Made by a program: the position numbers and the translations under genes. This document shows, piece by piece, positions 26,934-36,432 of a stretch of 64,000 nt of DNA. A model generated the notes under the pieces. The model was not told the DNA's origin and did no database searches. It saw only the letters and a list, made by a program, of their open reading frames with translations. Positions within the stretch are counted from its first letter, which is position 1. Every line of letters starts with the position of its first letter. This DNA comes from Shewanella metallivivens (GTDB lineage: Bacteria; Pseudomonadota; Gammaproteobacteria; Enterobacterales; Shewanellaceae), in contig NZ_JAQQPZ010000013.1 of assembly GCF_028750675.1 (NCBI RefSeq), positions 1,083,753 to 1,147,752 of the forward strand, given 5' to 3'.

Positions 26934-28301
26934 TTAATTGGTTGGCAAATCAATTGTCACCATGAGTCCATGTGGTAAACGATTTTTGGCCACAATTTTA
27001 CCATTGTGAGCATAAATAGCTGCTTGGGTAATGGCTAAGCCTAATCCCCAACCTCCAGACTCACGATCTCTTGAGCTGTCTGGGCGGTAAAATGGGGTGA
27101 AAATAGCTTCGAGTTCGGCTTCAGGTAAACCCGGACCGTCATCGGTGACCATAATGGTGATGTGATTTTTAGACTGTGTACTTTCTATTGAGACCGTTTT
27201 TTCGGCATAACGAATGGCATTACGCAGTAAGTTCTCAATTGCACGTGATAAGGTTTTAGGTAAATGCTCAAAGCTTATCGATTCATCAATATTGATGTGC
27301 AGTTGTTTACCTTGTTGCTCAGCTTCAAATTCGGCGTCATCAAGAACTTGGCTTAAGGTTTCGTTTAGCTCTGCTGTGAGTCGTTTTTCTGAGGCGTTGA
27401 GCCTCACTCGTGATAATGTTAATAACTCGCTTATTAATGCTTCTTGCTGCAATGCTTCGTACTCAATACGGTCGAGTTCTGTACTGTGTTGGCCTTTTTT
27501 ACGGGCTAACGCCAGTGACAATTGCAGGCGAGTTAATGGGGTACGCAGTTCATGGGATATATCGCCCATTAAGCGTTGCTGGTTATTCACCATCGTCTCA
27601 ATGGCATCAGCCATGCCATTAAAGGCGATTGCGAGTTGGCCCATTTCATCGCGACGACTGGCGGTTGCGGCGTCGACACGATTGGCTAAGTCACCTTTAG
27701 CAAGCGCATTGGCGCTGAGTCTAAGAGAGCGTAACGGTTTACTTAAATACCATGCGAGTAAACCACATAATAATCCTGATAACAAAATGGCAAACCCTGC
27801 GGTGAGTAATTTGTTATCAGTAAAAAAGAAGAACCATGGACGAGGGTGATTATCTGGGAAGCGACCAAACAGGTTGTAGCTTTTGCCCTCAACGTCAAAC
27901 TGATAAGGCCCAAATATCAGCTCGTTTCTAAATTGATGGCTGATAGGATGATTGGCTTCTTCGGCCATTAATTGAAAGCGTCTAAACACCCGTGATACGC
28001 GCTTGGTATTGATGACTTGGCCGGCGTCATTGGTAATATATATGCGTAATGGACCTAAGTTTGGATCGCGACCACGGTTTGAGCGTTGAAGCAGGTTGCC
28101 GGTAAGTAATTCAGGTTGTTGCTGAATATGCTCAGCCATTTTTTTCAGGATCCGTTCTTGACTGGGAGGTAAAGGGGATCGATCTTGATTAAGTTGCAGT
28201 AAAGGCAACAAAGAAACCAAGGCAATAATCAACGAACTGCAAAGCCAAAAGCCCAGCAGTAATTTAAAAAACAGTCGATTGAACGGATTAACCTTCAGCA
28301 T
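26934..28301 (-). CDS. cpxA: Envelope-stress sensor histidine kinase CpxA
   Basis: Inner-membrane histidine kinase for envelope stress. The 455-residue protein has two membrane helices (about 11-33 and 165-187) around a periplasmic sensor loop, then HAMP, then HisKA with DISHELRTPLTRLQ, and an HATPase domain with NLLRNAIRYA, DDGPGLP and SGGWGLGLAI. It shares one base with cpxR's end, so the two are coupled. Neighbouring cpxP and fieF confirm the Cpx assignment. Confidence 0.93.
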   Translation of the reverse strand: MLKVNPFNRLFFKLLLGFWLCSSLIIALVSLLPLLQLNQDRSPLPPSQERILKKMAEHIQQQPELLTGNLLQRSNRGRDPNLGPLRIYITNDAGQVINTKRVSRVFRRFQLMAEEANHPISHQFRNELIFGPYQFDVEGKSYNLFGRFPDNHPRPWFFFFTDNKLLTAGFAILLSGLLCGLLAWYLSKPLRSLRLSANALAKGDLANRVDAATASRRDEMGQLAIAFNGMADAIETMVNNQQRLMGDISHELRTPLTRLQLSLALARKKGQHSTELDRIEYEALQQEALISELLTLSRVRLNASEKRLTAELNETLSQVLDDAEFEAEQQGKQLHINIDESISFEHLPKTLSRAIENLLRNAIRYAEKTVSIESTQSKNHITIMVTDDGPGLPEAELEAIFTPFYRPDSSRDRESGGWGLGLAITQAAIYAHNGKIVAKNRLPHGLMVTIDLPTN

Positions 28302-28987
28302 TATGGGATCCAGATATAACCTTTTCCGCGAAGTGTTTTCACTCTAGGACGACCATCTTGGCGTTCAGGAAGTTTTTTACGCAAATTAGATAAATGCATG
28401 TCTAGGCTGCGGTCAAACGGCATTAGTTTTTTGCCTAATACATTTTCACTTAATGATTCTTTGGTGACCAGCTCGCCGCTTTTTTCAATTAAATGAAATA
28501 GCAATAAAAACTCGGTGCCGGTCAAGATAATCAATTGTTCATTGCAATAGGTTTCTTGGCGAGTCGGGTCAAGGCGGAGGTCGCCAAATTGTAGCATGTC
28601 GTTTGACTGAGTGTCTTGCTGCGTGGTTTGTGCCCGACGCAAAATAGCACGAATACGCGCCACTAACTCACGGTCGTTAAACGGTTTGGGCAAGTAGTCA
28701 TCAGCACCAATTTCTAACCCGACAACACGATCAATTTCGTCACCGCGAGCGGTTAACATTAATACCGGTGTTTGCTTACGTTGACGCAGTGCACGCAATA
28801 CTTCGAAACCATTTAATTTGGGTAGCATTACGTCGAGTAGAATTAAATCGAAGTCTTGTTGTTGTGCGAGTGATAACCCTTGTTCACCATCGTAGGCCTG
28901 GGTTAATGCAAAACCTTCGAGCTCAAGCAATTGGCTGAGCAGATCGGATAAACCAATATCATCGTCTATCAATAAAATGCGATTCAT
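28301..28987 (-). CDS. cpxR: Envelope-stress response regulator CpxR
   Basis: OmpR/PhoB-type response regulator, 228 residues. The receiver domain has IDDDIGL, the phosphoacceptor aspartate in LILLDVMLP and the lysine in DYLPKPFNDREL. The C-terminal winged helix ends with RVKTLRGKGYIWIP. It acts with CpxA to induce periplasmic folding and protease genes, and probably binds the GTAAA-N5-GTAAA site found upstream of cpxP in this window. Confidence 0.94.
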   Translation of the reverse strand: MNRILLIDDDIGLSDLLSQLLELEGFALTQAYDGEQGLSLAQQQDFDLILLDVMLPKLNGFEVLRALRQRKQTPVLMLTARGDEIDRVVGLEIGADDYLPKPFNDRELVARIRAILRRAQTTQQDTQSNDMLQFGDLRLDPTRQETYCNEQLIILTGTEFLLLFHLIEKSGELVTKESLSENVLGKKLMPFDRSLDMHLSNLRKKLPERQDGRPRVKTLRGKGYIWIP

Positions 28988-29002
28988 AACTTTCCTCTAG
29001 CA

Positions 29003-29040
29003 CAAAATAAAATCGGTAGGTTAACTTAACATACCGATTT
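29003..29040 (-). terminator. Terminator between the thioredoxin-DsbD-like gene and cpxR
   Basis: AATCGGTA (29011-29018) pairs with TACCGATT (29032-29039). On the minus strand the stem is followed by TTTTATTTTG. It would end transcripts of the gene stopping at 29111 before cpxR, so cpxR should have its own promoter in the short stretch that follows (inference). Confidence 0.65.
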
Positions 29041-29110
29041 TTAATCAATTAAAGATTATCTCATAGTTGAGGCAAATTATATTAACATTGCATAGTTTTA
29101 CATTTTAGCG

Positions 29111-30535
29111 TCAGGTTGCTTTTTTTACGTAGCGAGTGACTTTGACTACGATAAATGTCAATAAGATTGCCCCTAAAATCAATCCTACCGAGAACACGGC
29201 ATTTTGTAATGCAGCAGGGTTCAGTACTAACATTCCCCCTAAGCCAAGCATCATTATGCCAGACATAAGTTTAAGTACTTCGCCTTCTTTTTCGGTGAGT
29301 TTACGTTTACCTAATGTCATCGAGAACACAATAACAATAGCCGCTAAAGGAATGACATACACGATATTGTAGGCTATCAAATACATATAGCGTTGCATGG
29401 TATCAACGTCTGACAATGACAACACTGAGGTGTAAATCATTGGAAATCCAGCGGTGCACAGTAATTCGTAGGCATTGGCTAAAATGGCCAAAATCGTTGA
29501 GCCTAAAATCATGGTCGGCAATGAGCTGGCTTTAGAGAGTTTGCCCATGCGTTTAATTAACGAGCCACGATTTTCAACCGACATCGATAAACTCACATCG
29601 CCACGACCATAGAAGTAGTCTTTAATATTGACCACTGCAGCAACCAGTGCCAACACGCCCGCGCAGGTAATAATGATGCCACCATCGCCACCGCCTAACA
29701 GCTGGAATAAGTTGAGCCATGCACTCATAAAGATGAAGTAGATAAAACCAGAGAAGAACACGAAAATGCCACCTACTAACAGCATGCGTTTACGGCTACC
29801 TGCATTAACCATAATGCTCAGTAAAAACAGCAACACGAAAAAGGCGCAGGGATTAAAGGCGTCAACACCGGCCAAAACTAAGGTAAGTACAGGTAATGAC
29901 ATTTGTTCAGGATGAACCGCGCCAATTAAGGGAATATCAACAGGTTGAACTTGAGGTTTTTGCTCGATTTGGCTCGCGCTGTCAAATGACATGCCGCAAC
30001 TGCCTTGTGCACTTGGGTCGTCACTGGTGTCTGCACAGGTTTCAAATAAAGGAGCATCATTGCTTGGTGCCGCCACAAGAAAGTCATCGAGTGTATTGCC
30101 AATCTCAACTTGACCGCCTTGGCGTTGGTAGCAATCAATGAGTCGCTCTAAAATATAGCGTCCAGTGACATCATGGCTGTTGTAACCCACTACAGCTTCA
30201 CCGCAAATGGCAAAGTAAGGCACTGATTTGGGTTCTACCCCAGTGTGTTGACCCATTTGCATGAGTTTATCAACATTGCCGGGTTCACTTATTGCGTAAT
30301 CATGCAAGTCAATCCATTCAAAGCGTTCACCTAATGCATCAATAAAGGGGTGGGCTTCACGGCAATGTGGACAGGTTTTAGACCAAAAGAAATGCAGCTT
30401 TACTGCGGGTTGCCCATCTTGCTGTTGGGTGTACCATAATGCGCTGTCAGTCGTTGGGGGCGTGTTTGCTATTGCGCTTGGCGTGAGTATCAATACACAT
30501 AGAAGTAACAGTAATTGGCCAATCAATCGGTTCAT
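29111..30535 (-). CDS. Thioredoxin-like / DsbD-type membrane fusion protein
   Basis: A 474-residue exported protein. It has a signal peptide (about 1-24), then a periplasmic thioredoxin-like domain with CPHC (Cys55, Cys58) and the cis-proline motif SVPYF, then a linker with two further cysteines (Cys167, Cys180). A CcdA/DsbD-like transmembrane part of about eight helices follows, with one cysteine in DAFNPCAFF (Cys230) and one in YELLCTAGFP. This looks like a self-contained electron relay from the cytoplasm to the periplasm, with the thioredoxin domain in front rather than behind as in DsbD. The ATG at 30535 or one at 30547 may start it. It is divergent from cpxP across a CpxR box. Confidence 0.8.
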   Translation of the reverse strand: MNRLIGQLLLLLCVLILTPSAIANTPPTTDSALWYTQQQDGQPAVKLHFFWSKTCPHCREAHPFIDALGERFEWIDLHDYAISEPGNVDKLMQMGQHTGVEPKSVPYFAICGEAVVGYNSHDVTGRYILERLIDCYQRQGGQVEIGNTLDDFLVAAPSNDAPLFETCADTSDDPSAQGSCGMSFDSASQIEQKPQVQPVDIPLIGAVHPEQMSLPVLTLVLAGVDAFNPCAFFVLLFLLSIMVNAGSRKRMLLVGGIFVFFSGFIYFIFMSAWLNLFQLLGGGDGGIIITCAGVLALVAAVVNIKDYFYGRGDVSLSMSVENRGSLIKRMGKLSKASSLPTMILGSTILAILANAYELLCTAGFPMIYTSVLSLSDVDTMQRYMYLIAYNIVYVIPLAAIVIVFSMTLGKRKLTEKEGEVLKLMSGIMMLGLGGMLVLNPAALQNAVFSVGLILGAILLTFIVVKVTRYVKKAT

Positions 30536-30700
30536 AATCAATTCCATTAAAACGCTAGTAATCTGATTTTATGCCTATTTATAGTTAGTGTAAGGAGCAA
30601 GTCCTTATTACGTTAACTAGCTCGCATTACCATCATTTTTATCTGTGAATATGCTAACTTGGTCATGCATTTTTTAACCTGACATGGTATGGCGTGTGGA

Positions 30701-30715
30701 TTTACATAGTTTTAC
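30701..30715 (-). promoter_or_regulatory. CpxR-binding site (CpxR box)
   Basis: TTTAC-ATAGT-TTTAC, that is GTAAA-N5-GTAAA on the minus strand, an exact match to the enteric CpxR consensus. It lies in the 281-base divergent region between cpxP (+) and the thioredoxin-DsbD-like gene (-), 16 bases before the TTGACA at 30732. Confidence 0.85.
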
Positions 30716-30731
30716 TCATAAGTCACCCTAC

Positions 30732-30762
30732 TTGACATTGCATTGGTTAAACTGAGTATCAA
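30732..30762 (+). promoter_or_regulatory. Candidate cpxP promoter
   Basis: A perfect -35 hexamer TTGACA (30732-30737) with only weak -10 candidates (AGTATC after 17 bases or TATCAA after 19). Weak -10 elements suit an activator-dependent promoter, and the CpxR box sits just upstream. Confidence 0.5.
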
Positions 30763-30816
30763 ATCTGCAAAGGCAGAAGCCAAACACCACACTCATTTAT
30801 ACCGAGGAACTTAACA

Positions 30817-31314
30817 ATGAAAACATCTTCAATCTTTAAAACAAGTTTAGTTGCCTTAGTGGCGAGCTCAGCATTATTAGCCGGTCAGTTATACGCCGTT
30901 GACGACACCGACACCACAGCTAAAACTGAACAAATGGACAAAAAAGGTGACAGACAGCAGCGCCCTAGAGATGGCATGCATAAAATGCTGCGTCAATTGG
31001 ATCTCACCGATGCTCAAAAAGAGCAAGTGAAAGTGATTGCTGAAAAGTACAAAGCCGATCGCCCTGAGCGTCCAACCAAAGAACAACGTGCAGCACACCG
31101 TGCAGAAATGTTAGCTCTAGTGACTAGCGCCTCTTTTGATGAAGCCAAAGCAACTGAAATGGCTGAAGCGCAACACCAAAAGAGATTGCAAGGTATGTTG
31201 TCGCAGCTAAAAATGCAAAACGAAATTTACCAAATTTTAACGCCTGAACAGCAGCAAGTTTTCCAAGAAGAGTTTGCTAAAGGTAAAGGCAAGGGTCATA
31301 AATCTCGTCGTTAA
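30817..31314 (+). CDS. cpxP: Spy/CpxP-family periplasmic stress protein CpxP
   Basis: Periplasmic all-helical protein that dampens CpxA signalling and binds misfolded proteins. The 165-residue protein has a signal peptide ending near GQLYA and both family LTxxQ motifs: LTDAQ in QLDLTDAQKEQVK and LTPEQ in QILTPEQQQVF. It is rich in Lys/Gln/Glu, with a basic end. GAGGAAC precedes the ATG. It keeps the cpxP-fieF order of E. coli. Confidence 0.9.
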   Translation: MKTSSIFKTSLVALVASSALLAGQLYAVDDTDTTAKTEQMDKKGDRQQRPRDGMHKMLRQLDLTDAQKEQVKVIAEKYKADRPERPTKEQRAAHRAEMLALVTSASFDEAKATEMAEAQHQKRLQGMLSQLKMQNEIYQILTPEQQQVFQEEFAKGKGKGHKSRR

Positions 31315-31335
31315 TCTTTAACCTTGTGCTAAATC

Positions 31336-31366
31336 AAAGCCGTTGCCTTGTGCAGCGGCTTTTTTG
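31336..31366 (+). terminator. Terminator after cpxP
   Basis: AAAGCCGTTGC (31336-31346) pairs with GCAGCGGCTTT (31352-31362) with one wobble pair, followed by T residues. It separates cpxP from fieF, so fieF should have its own promoter. Confidence 0.88.
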
Positions 31367-31499
31367 TTTATTCAAGTTTGCTAATGGTCACACTTTGATT
31401 AAAGGTATCGATGTTGTCAGTAAACTTTGTCCTCATCTTGTCACTAACTTGCTATAGTAATGGTCGATAAATACAGCCAATAGAGTCGATAACATTCTT

Positions 31500-32369
31500 A
31501 TGTCCACATCTTCTGATTATGACTTTTGGGTCAAGCTCGCGAGTCGCGCATCGGTAGCAACCGCATTATGCCTTATAGTGATCAAATTATTAGCTTGGCT
31601 GTATTCTGGCTCAGCCAGTATGTTGGGGTCGTTAACCGACTCATTTGCTGATGCTTTAGCTTCCATTGTTAACTTTATTGCCATTCGTTATGCCATTGTC
31701 CCAGCAGATAAAGATCATCGTTATGGTCATGGCAAAGCTGAACCGTTAGCCTCTTTGGCGCAAGCTGCATTTATTTTAGGTTCAGCATCATTGTTGCTGC
31801 TTTATGGGGGCGAAAAACTGATCAATCCTGTGCCTATCGTGAATACAGGCGTGGGTATTGTGGTGTCAATTATTGCCATTGTGATGACGTTAGCACTCGT
31901 GCTTGTGCAACAACGTGCATTAGAAAACACCAACAGCACTGTGGTTGAGGCTGACTCATTACATTATAAATCTGACTTGCTACTTAATGGGGCCGTGTTA
32001 TTAGCCCTCGTATTAGCCATGTACGGTTGGTGGTGGGCTGATGGTTTGTTTGCGGTGTTAATTGCGCTGTTTATTGGCCATCAAGCGGTAGATTTAGCTT
32101 ATCGGTCAGTACAAAGTTTACTCGACCGTGAGTTAGATGATGATACTCGTGAGCAAATTAAAAGGCTAGCCAAGCAAGACCCAAGGGTAAGAGGCATTCA
32201 TGACTTACGCACTCGTCAGGCGGGCAAAACGACGTTTATTCAATTGCATATGGAACTGCCTGGTGATCTGTCTCTTGAAGAAGCGCACGACATTGCTGAC
32301 CAGGCTGGCTTAGTCATAAAAGCGGCTTTTGATGATGCAGAGGTCATTATCCACCAAGACCCAGTATAG
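31500..32369 (+). CDS. fieF: Cation diffusion facilitator FieF
   Basis: Zn2+/Fe2+ efflux antiporter of the CDF family. The 289 residues form six membrane helices and a C-terminal cytoplasmic domain. Metal-site landmarks are SLTDSFADALAS in helix 2, HRYGHGKAEPLASL, and the helix-5 motif HYKSDLLLNG. The C-terminal domain carries IHDLRTRQAGKTTFIQLHMELP. It sits next to cpxP as in E. coli. Confidence 0.93.
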   Translation: MSTSSDYDFWVKLASRASVATALCLIVIKLLAWLYSGSASMLGSLTDSFADALASIVNFIAIRYAIVPADKDHRYGHGKAEPLASLAQAAFILGSASLLLLYGGEKLINPVPIVNTGVGIVVSIIAIVMTLALVLVQQRALENTNSTVVEADSLHYKSDLLLNGAVLLALVLAMYGWWWADGLFAVLIALFIGHQAVDLAYRSVQSLLDRELDDDTREQIKRLAKQDPRVRGIHDLRTRQAGKTTFIQLHMELPGDLSLEEAHDIADQAGLVIKAAFDDAEVIIHQDPV

Positions 32370-32404
32370 TCGTCTCACTATGTTGAAGCCCAGTGAGCTG
32401 AGGG

Positions 32405-33634
32405 TTAAACCATCACTAGTTGATTGGTAGTTTGTGCTCTGGCTAATTCGAGGGCAGAGTCTGCCCGTAAAATTAGGTTTTCAATGGTGTCGTCAGTTTG
32501 CCATTTTGATATACCAACACTGGCACTAAAGCGAATATGTTTACCGCTTTTGGGGTCAATCAGTTCGCTGTCTTCGATGCTGTGACGGATACTTTCGGCA
32601 ATGCTGCGTGCGATGTTGTTACTGCCTGCTTTGATGAGGGCAATAAATTCATCGCCACTCCAGCGGCCAATCAAATCATCATCGGTGAGTTTACTTTGGC
32701 AATGTTGCGCAAAATTGATCAGTGCTTTATCACCCATCGCATGACCGTATAAATGGTTAATTTGTTTGAGTTCATCTAATCCCATCAACACACAATATAG
32801 CTGCTGTGTCTGCACTGCTTTCTCGTTGTATTTTGCTTGAGCATAATACAACATCCCTCGTCGATGTAAGATTTGGGTTAAGTCATCGAGATGAACCTGT
32901 TGTTCAAACTTTTGCTTAAGTAGATATGTTTCTGTGATATCAATGACCGTGATTTGAACCGCGGGTTGTCCTTCCCAATCGATAATGCTTTCTAATAATT
33001 TTATCCATACGGTTTTACCGCTCAGGTGGATGCATTTTATTTCAACAGGATGGGGTTTGATTTTTTGGTCAAATAAAGCGCGATACGCTTCTTGTCGATG
33101 GGTACGATATTCAACATCAATCACATCGAGTATAGAAGGGAGGGCCATAATACTTTGCTTATTGGGGTAACCTAATAAACTTGCAAAAGCTTGGTTGCAA
33201 AACAGCGGGCTAAATTTGCGATGTATCAACACACCTTGCAATGAGCTATTCACTAGCTGACGGTAGCGAAACTCACTTTGTTGAAGGTTTTTATTTAGGG
33301 CAATACTCTCAGTTAAATCAACAATGGTAATTTTTAATGCTGGTCGTCCTTGCCACTCAACAACGTGTTCAATAGAAAGCACATTCATTAATTCCCCAAG
33401 ACGATTACGGTTGATATAGCTTCGAACTTGCGGCTTTTCGATACCACTCATTAGTGCATAATAAGTATGTGCGGCAATATCTTGGGCTTCAGGGTCAATT
33501 AATTCTAAGATACTTTTTAAGGCGAGAATGTCTTGTGCACTAGTGTAACCAAAAATTTTAGCGTAATTGTCATCTGCATATAAAGGAATAAAGTCTTGGT
33601 GAATAACCACACCATAATGAGTATCAAATTCCAA
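32405..33634 (-). CDS. PAS-PAS-GGDEF diguanylate cyclase
   Basis: A 409-residue soluble signalling protein: two PAS domains (about 1-115 and 120-235; phrases YADDNYAKIFGY and FCNQAFASLLGY) and a GGDEF domain with the active-site motif as RWSGDEFIALI. SGDEF is a usual active variant. The RxxD inhibitory site is not seen upstream of the motif (KLTD instead), so product inhibition may be weak. There are no membrane segments. It is convergent with fieF. Confidence 0.85.
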   Translation of the reverse strand: MEFDTHYGVVIHQDFIPLYADDNYAKIFGYTSAQDILALKSILELIDPEAQDIAAHTYYALMSGIEKPQVRSYINRNRLGELMNVLSIEHVVEWQGRPALKITIVDLTESIALNKNLQQSEFRYRQLVNSSLQGVLIHRKFSPLFCNQAFASLLGYPNKQSIMALPSILDVIDVEYRTHRQEAYRALFDQKIKPHPVEIKCIHLSGKTVWIKLLESIIDWEGQPAVQITVIDITETYLLKQKFEQQVHLDDLTQILHRRGMLYYAQAKYNEKAVQTQQLYCVLMGLDELKQINHLYGHAMGDKALINFAQHCQSKLTDDDLIGRWSGDEFIALIKAGSNNIARSIAESIRHSIEDSELIDPKSGKHIRFSASVGISKWQTDDTIENLILRADSALELARAQTTNQLVMV

Positions 33635-33808
33635 AATGAGTCCTTCGCTAAGCGTTAATGCAATTTTTATCGATTTTTCATTCTAGCATTGACAGTCAAT
33701 TTTGCATGCACTCATATTAGAAATGTTTTATAGCATTATCCAAATGTGTACATGCTCAAAGAATACTGAATAAATGTTACAATGCATTGATTTAAAAGAG
33801 TAATGTTT

Positions 33809-35221
33809 TTAATCCATAGCCAACTCTTTGAGTTTACGGGTTAAGGTGTTGCGGCCCCAACCTAAACGTTTAGCGGCTTCTTGTTTATGGCCTTGAGTAT
33901 GACGCAATGCGGTTTCCAGTAAAATTCGTTCAAATTCTGGTTGTACTTCGGTTAATAAATCACTATCGCCAGCGGCTAGTTTTTCATCTATCCAGTCGGT
34001 CAGTGCGGTTTGCCAATCACTTGCACCAGCTTGTTTTTGCTGACTTGTCACAGGATCTTTTAACAACTCGGGCGGTAAGTCTTGTGGCAGAATTTCTTGA
34101 CCTGATGCCATCACGGTTAGCCAGCGGCAAGTGTTTTCTAATTGACGCACGTTACCTGGCCAAGGCAGGTTTGCCAGCTTAACGGCTGTTTCTTTAGTTA
34201 GGACTTTTGGTTCAACACCAATTTCTTTAGCCGCGGTAGTTAGGAAGTGACTAGCTAATTGAGCAATGTCTTCGCGGCGTTGTGATAAGGGGGGTAAGTG
34301 CACTCTAATCACGTTTAAGCGATGGAATAAATCTTCACGGAAGGTGCCTTTTTGTACTAACACTTCTAAGTTTTGGTGGGTTGCTGCAATAATCCGCACG
34401 TCAACTTGCACGGCTTGGTGACCACCGACGCGGTAAAATTGACCATCCGCTAATACTCGCAATAATCGTGTTTGTACGTCCAGTGGCATGTCGCCAATTT
34501 CATCTAAAAATAAGGTGCCACCATTGGCTTGCTCAAAACGACCTTGGCGCACATTCGCAGCCCCAGTAAAAGCGCCTTTTTCATGACCAAATAGCTCTGA
34601 TTCAATTAAGTCTTTAGGGATCGCTGCCATGTTTAAAGCGATAAATGATTTATCTTTGCGTGGGCTGTGTTTATGTAGCGCGCCCGCAACCAGTTCTTTA
34701 CCGGTTCCTGATTGACCGTTAATCAATACACTGATTGATGAACGAGACAGGCGGCCGATGGCTCTAAATACTTCTTGCATTGCAGGAGCTTCACCGATGA
34801 TTTCTGGTGTTTTGACTTCTGCATCACTGACCTGTGGCGGTGTTTGTTCGGTTGCATGAGTGAGAGCTCGCTCAACAAGATTGATGGCTTCATCGATATC
34901 AAAGGGCTTAGGTAAGTATTCAAATGCCCCAGCCTGATAGGCGCTAACAGCACTGTCTAAATCTGAATGTGCAGTCATGATAATCACAGGGATATGCGGG
35001 TAATGCAGTTGCAAGCGATCGAGTAAGGTTAAACCATCAGTACCCGGCATACGAATATCTGACACAATAACCTGCGGCTGTGATAACTCTAGTGCTTGCC
35101 ACAATGATTCGGCGGCAGCAAAACTTGCAGTAGATAATGATGCACCTTGAAGTGCTTTTTCTAATACCCATCGGATCGAGCTGTCATCATCGAGGATCCA
35201 AACTTGTTCACTTATGTTCAT
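33809..35221 (-). CDS. glnG: Nitrogen regulation response regulator NtrC (GlnG)
   Basis: Sigma-54 activator of nitrogen-starvation genes, 470 residues. Receiver domain ([13 protein letters not shown]; lysine in YLPKPFDID), AAA+ domain with Walker [14 protein letters not shown], the sigma-54 contact loop GAFTGA and Walker B LDEIGDMP, and a Fis-type helix-turn-helix with [20 protein letters not shown]. The ATG at 35221 gives the standard [20 protein letters not shown] start. It lies 35 bases after glnL, on the same strand. Confidence 0.95.
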   Translation of the reverse strand: MNISEQVWILDDDSSIRWVLEKALQGASLSTASFAAAESLWQALELSQPQVIVSDIRMPGTDGLTLLDRLQLHYPHIPVIIMTAHSDLDSAVSAYQAGAFEYLPKPFDIDEAINLVERALTHATEQTPPQVSDAEVKTPEIIGEAPAMQEVFRAIGRLSRSSISVLINGQSGTGKELVAGALHKHSPRKDKSFIALNMAAIPKDLIESELFGHEKGAFTGAANVRQGRFEQANGGTLFLDEIGDMPLDVQTRLLRVLADGQFYRVGGHQAVQVDVRIIAATHQNLEVLVQKGTFREDLFHRLNVIRVHLPPLSQRREDIAQLASHFLTTAAKEIGVEPKVLTKETAVKLANLPWPGNVRQLENTCRWLTVMASGQEILPQDLPPELLKDPVTSQQKQAGASDWQTALTDWIDEKLAAGDSDLLTEVQPEFERILLETALRHTQGHKQEAAKRLGWGRNTLTRKLKELAMD

Positions 35222-35256
35222 GTTAAAACCTCTTTCTGCCGACAAAGGCATGCTAA

Positions 35257-36294
35257 TTATTGTAATGGCAGGGTGATAATAAATTCGGTGTGGCCAGGCG
35301 CTGATACGCAATCAATTCTGCCACCATGGAGACGGGCAATGTTATGTGCAATCGATAAGCCTAAACCAGAGCCTTCGTCGCGACCTGTCACCATAGGATA
35401 AAACAAAGTATCAACCAGCTCAGAAGGGATCCCTGGACCGTTATCGATAATTGACAACGCTAGTACCAATTTATAGCGTTGGGTGCCAATGGTGACTTGA
35501 TGTTGAGTGCGGGTTCTAATCAAAATATCCCCGCCAGCAGGCTCTAATGCTTGGATAGCATTTTGTACAATATTGAGTACAGCTTGCTGCATTTGATCGG
35601 GGTCCATTTGGGTATCAGGTATTGATGGATCGTAATCTCGCTTTAACTCGATATTGCTCGGCAATGCCATTTCAACCAGCTTTAATACTTTTTGCACCAC
35701 TTGATGGATATTGTGCTCTGTATGTTGAGTTGGGCGCTGTGGCCCTAAAAGTCTATCAACCAAATTACGCAGCCTATCAGCTTGTTCAATGATCAAGCTG
35801 GTAAACTCTTTTAAATCTGGAGAAGTTAACTCTCGTGAAAGTAATTGCGCTGCGCCGCGAAGCCCGCCCAAGGGGTTTTTAATTTCGTGGGCTAAATTAC
35901 GCACCAAAAACTGTGCAGCCTGTTGCTGAGCATCCATATTAAGTTGCTGATGAATACGACGCTGTTGGTCAACTTGGCGTAATTCTAAAATACTTGAGTT
36001 AGTGTCAGTCTCAAGTGGCATTAACGTTATGTCGATTGTATGGTGTTGACCATCAAGGGTAATTAATGCTGCAGTGTTAACCGTTAATCCTTGGCCAGCA
36101 CGAATAGCGTCTCTGAGTAACTGAGGCTCCACTCCCATTAATTGGTAAAGGTCTGGCAGGGGCAGCTCTAGCAACTTGTTATTACCTATGCCAAGCAATT
36201 GTGCTGCAGCAGCATTGGCATAGCTTGGCTTGAGCTCGGTATCGATTACCAGCACCGCGGTGACTAAGTGATTGAGAAGGTTATTTGTGTCCAT
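35257..36294 (-). CDS. glnL: Nitrogen regulation sensor kinase NtrB (GlnL)
   Basis: Soluble histidine kinase/phosphatase for NtrC, under PII control. The 345-residue protein has an N-terminal PAS domain (MDTNNLLNHLVTAVLVIDTEL), the phosphoacceptor box VRNLAHEIKNPLGGLRGAAQ, and an ATPase domain with IVQNAIQAL, IDNGPGIP and GSGLGLSIA. The ATG at 36294 has AGGA upstream. A longer in-frame option (TTG at 36351) would place the two NtrC dyads inside the gene and is rejected. Confidence 0.94.
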   Translation of the reverse strand: MDTNNLLNHLVTAVLVIDTELKPSYANAAAAQLLGIGNNKLLELPLPDLYQLMGVEPQLLRDAIRAGQGLTVNTAALITLDGQHHTIDITLMPLETDTNSSILELRQVDQQRRIHQQLNMDAQQQAAQFLVRNLAHEIKNPLGGLRGAAQLLSRELTSPDLKEFTSLIIEQADRLRNLVDRLLGPQRPTQHTEHNIHQVVQKVLKLVEMALPSNIELKRDYDPSIPDTQMDPDQMQQAVLNIVQNAIQALEPAGGDILIRTRTQHQVTIGTQRYKLVLALSIIDNGPGIPSELVDTLFYPMVTGRDEGSGLGLSIAHNIARLHGGRIDCVSAPGHTEFIITLPLQ

Positions 36295-36313
36295 TAGCCG
36301 TCCTAGTAAAGGT

Positions 36314-36343
36314 TGCACTAACATGGTGCACCAAGATGGTGCG
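36314..36343. promoter_or_regulatory. Two overlapping NtrC-type sites upstream of glnL
   Basis: TGCACT-N5-GGTGCA (36314-36330) overlaps TGCACC-N5-GGTGCG (36327-36343); the GGTGCA right half of the first and the TGCACC left half of the second share TGCA. Both fit the NtrC consensus. They lie 20-49 bases before the glnL start codon, a position suited to autorepression as at glnLp in E. coli (inference). Confidence 0.82.
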
Positions 36344-36432
36344 CGCTGCAACCCGTTTCACACAAACAGCAATAACGGCGTAAAATGAGGAAATTATTTG
36401 TAAGTCACTGAATATGTTGACTTAGAAATTTT

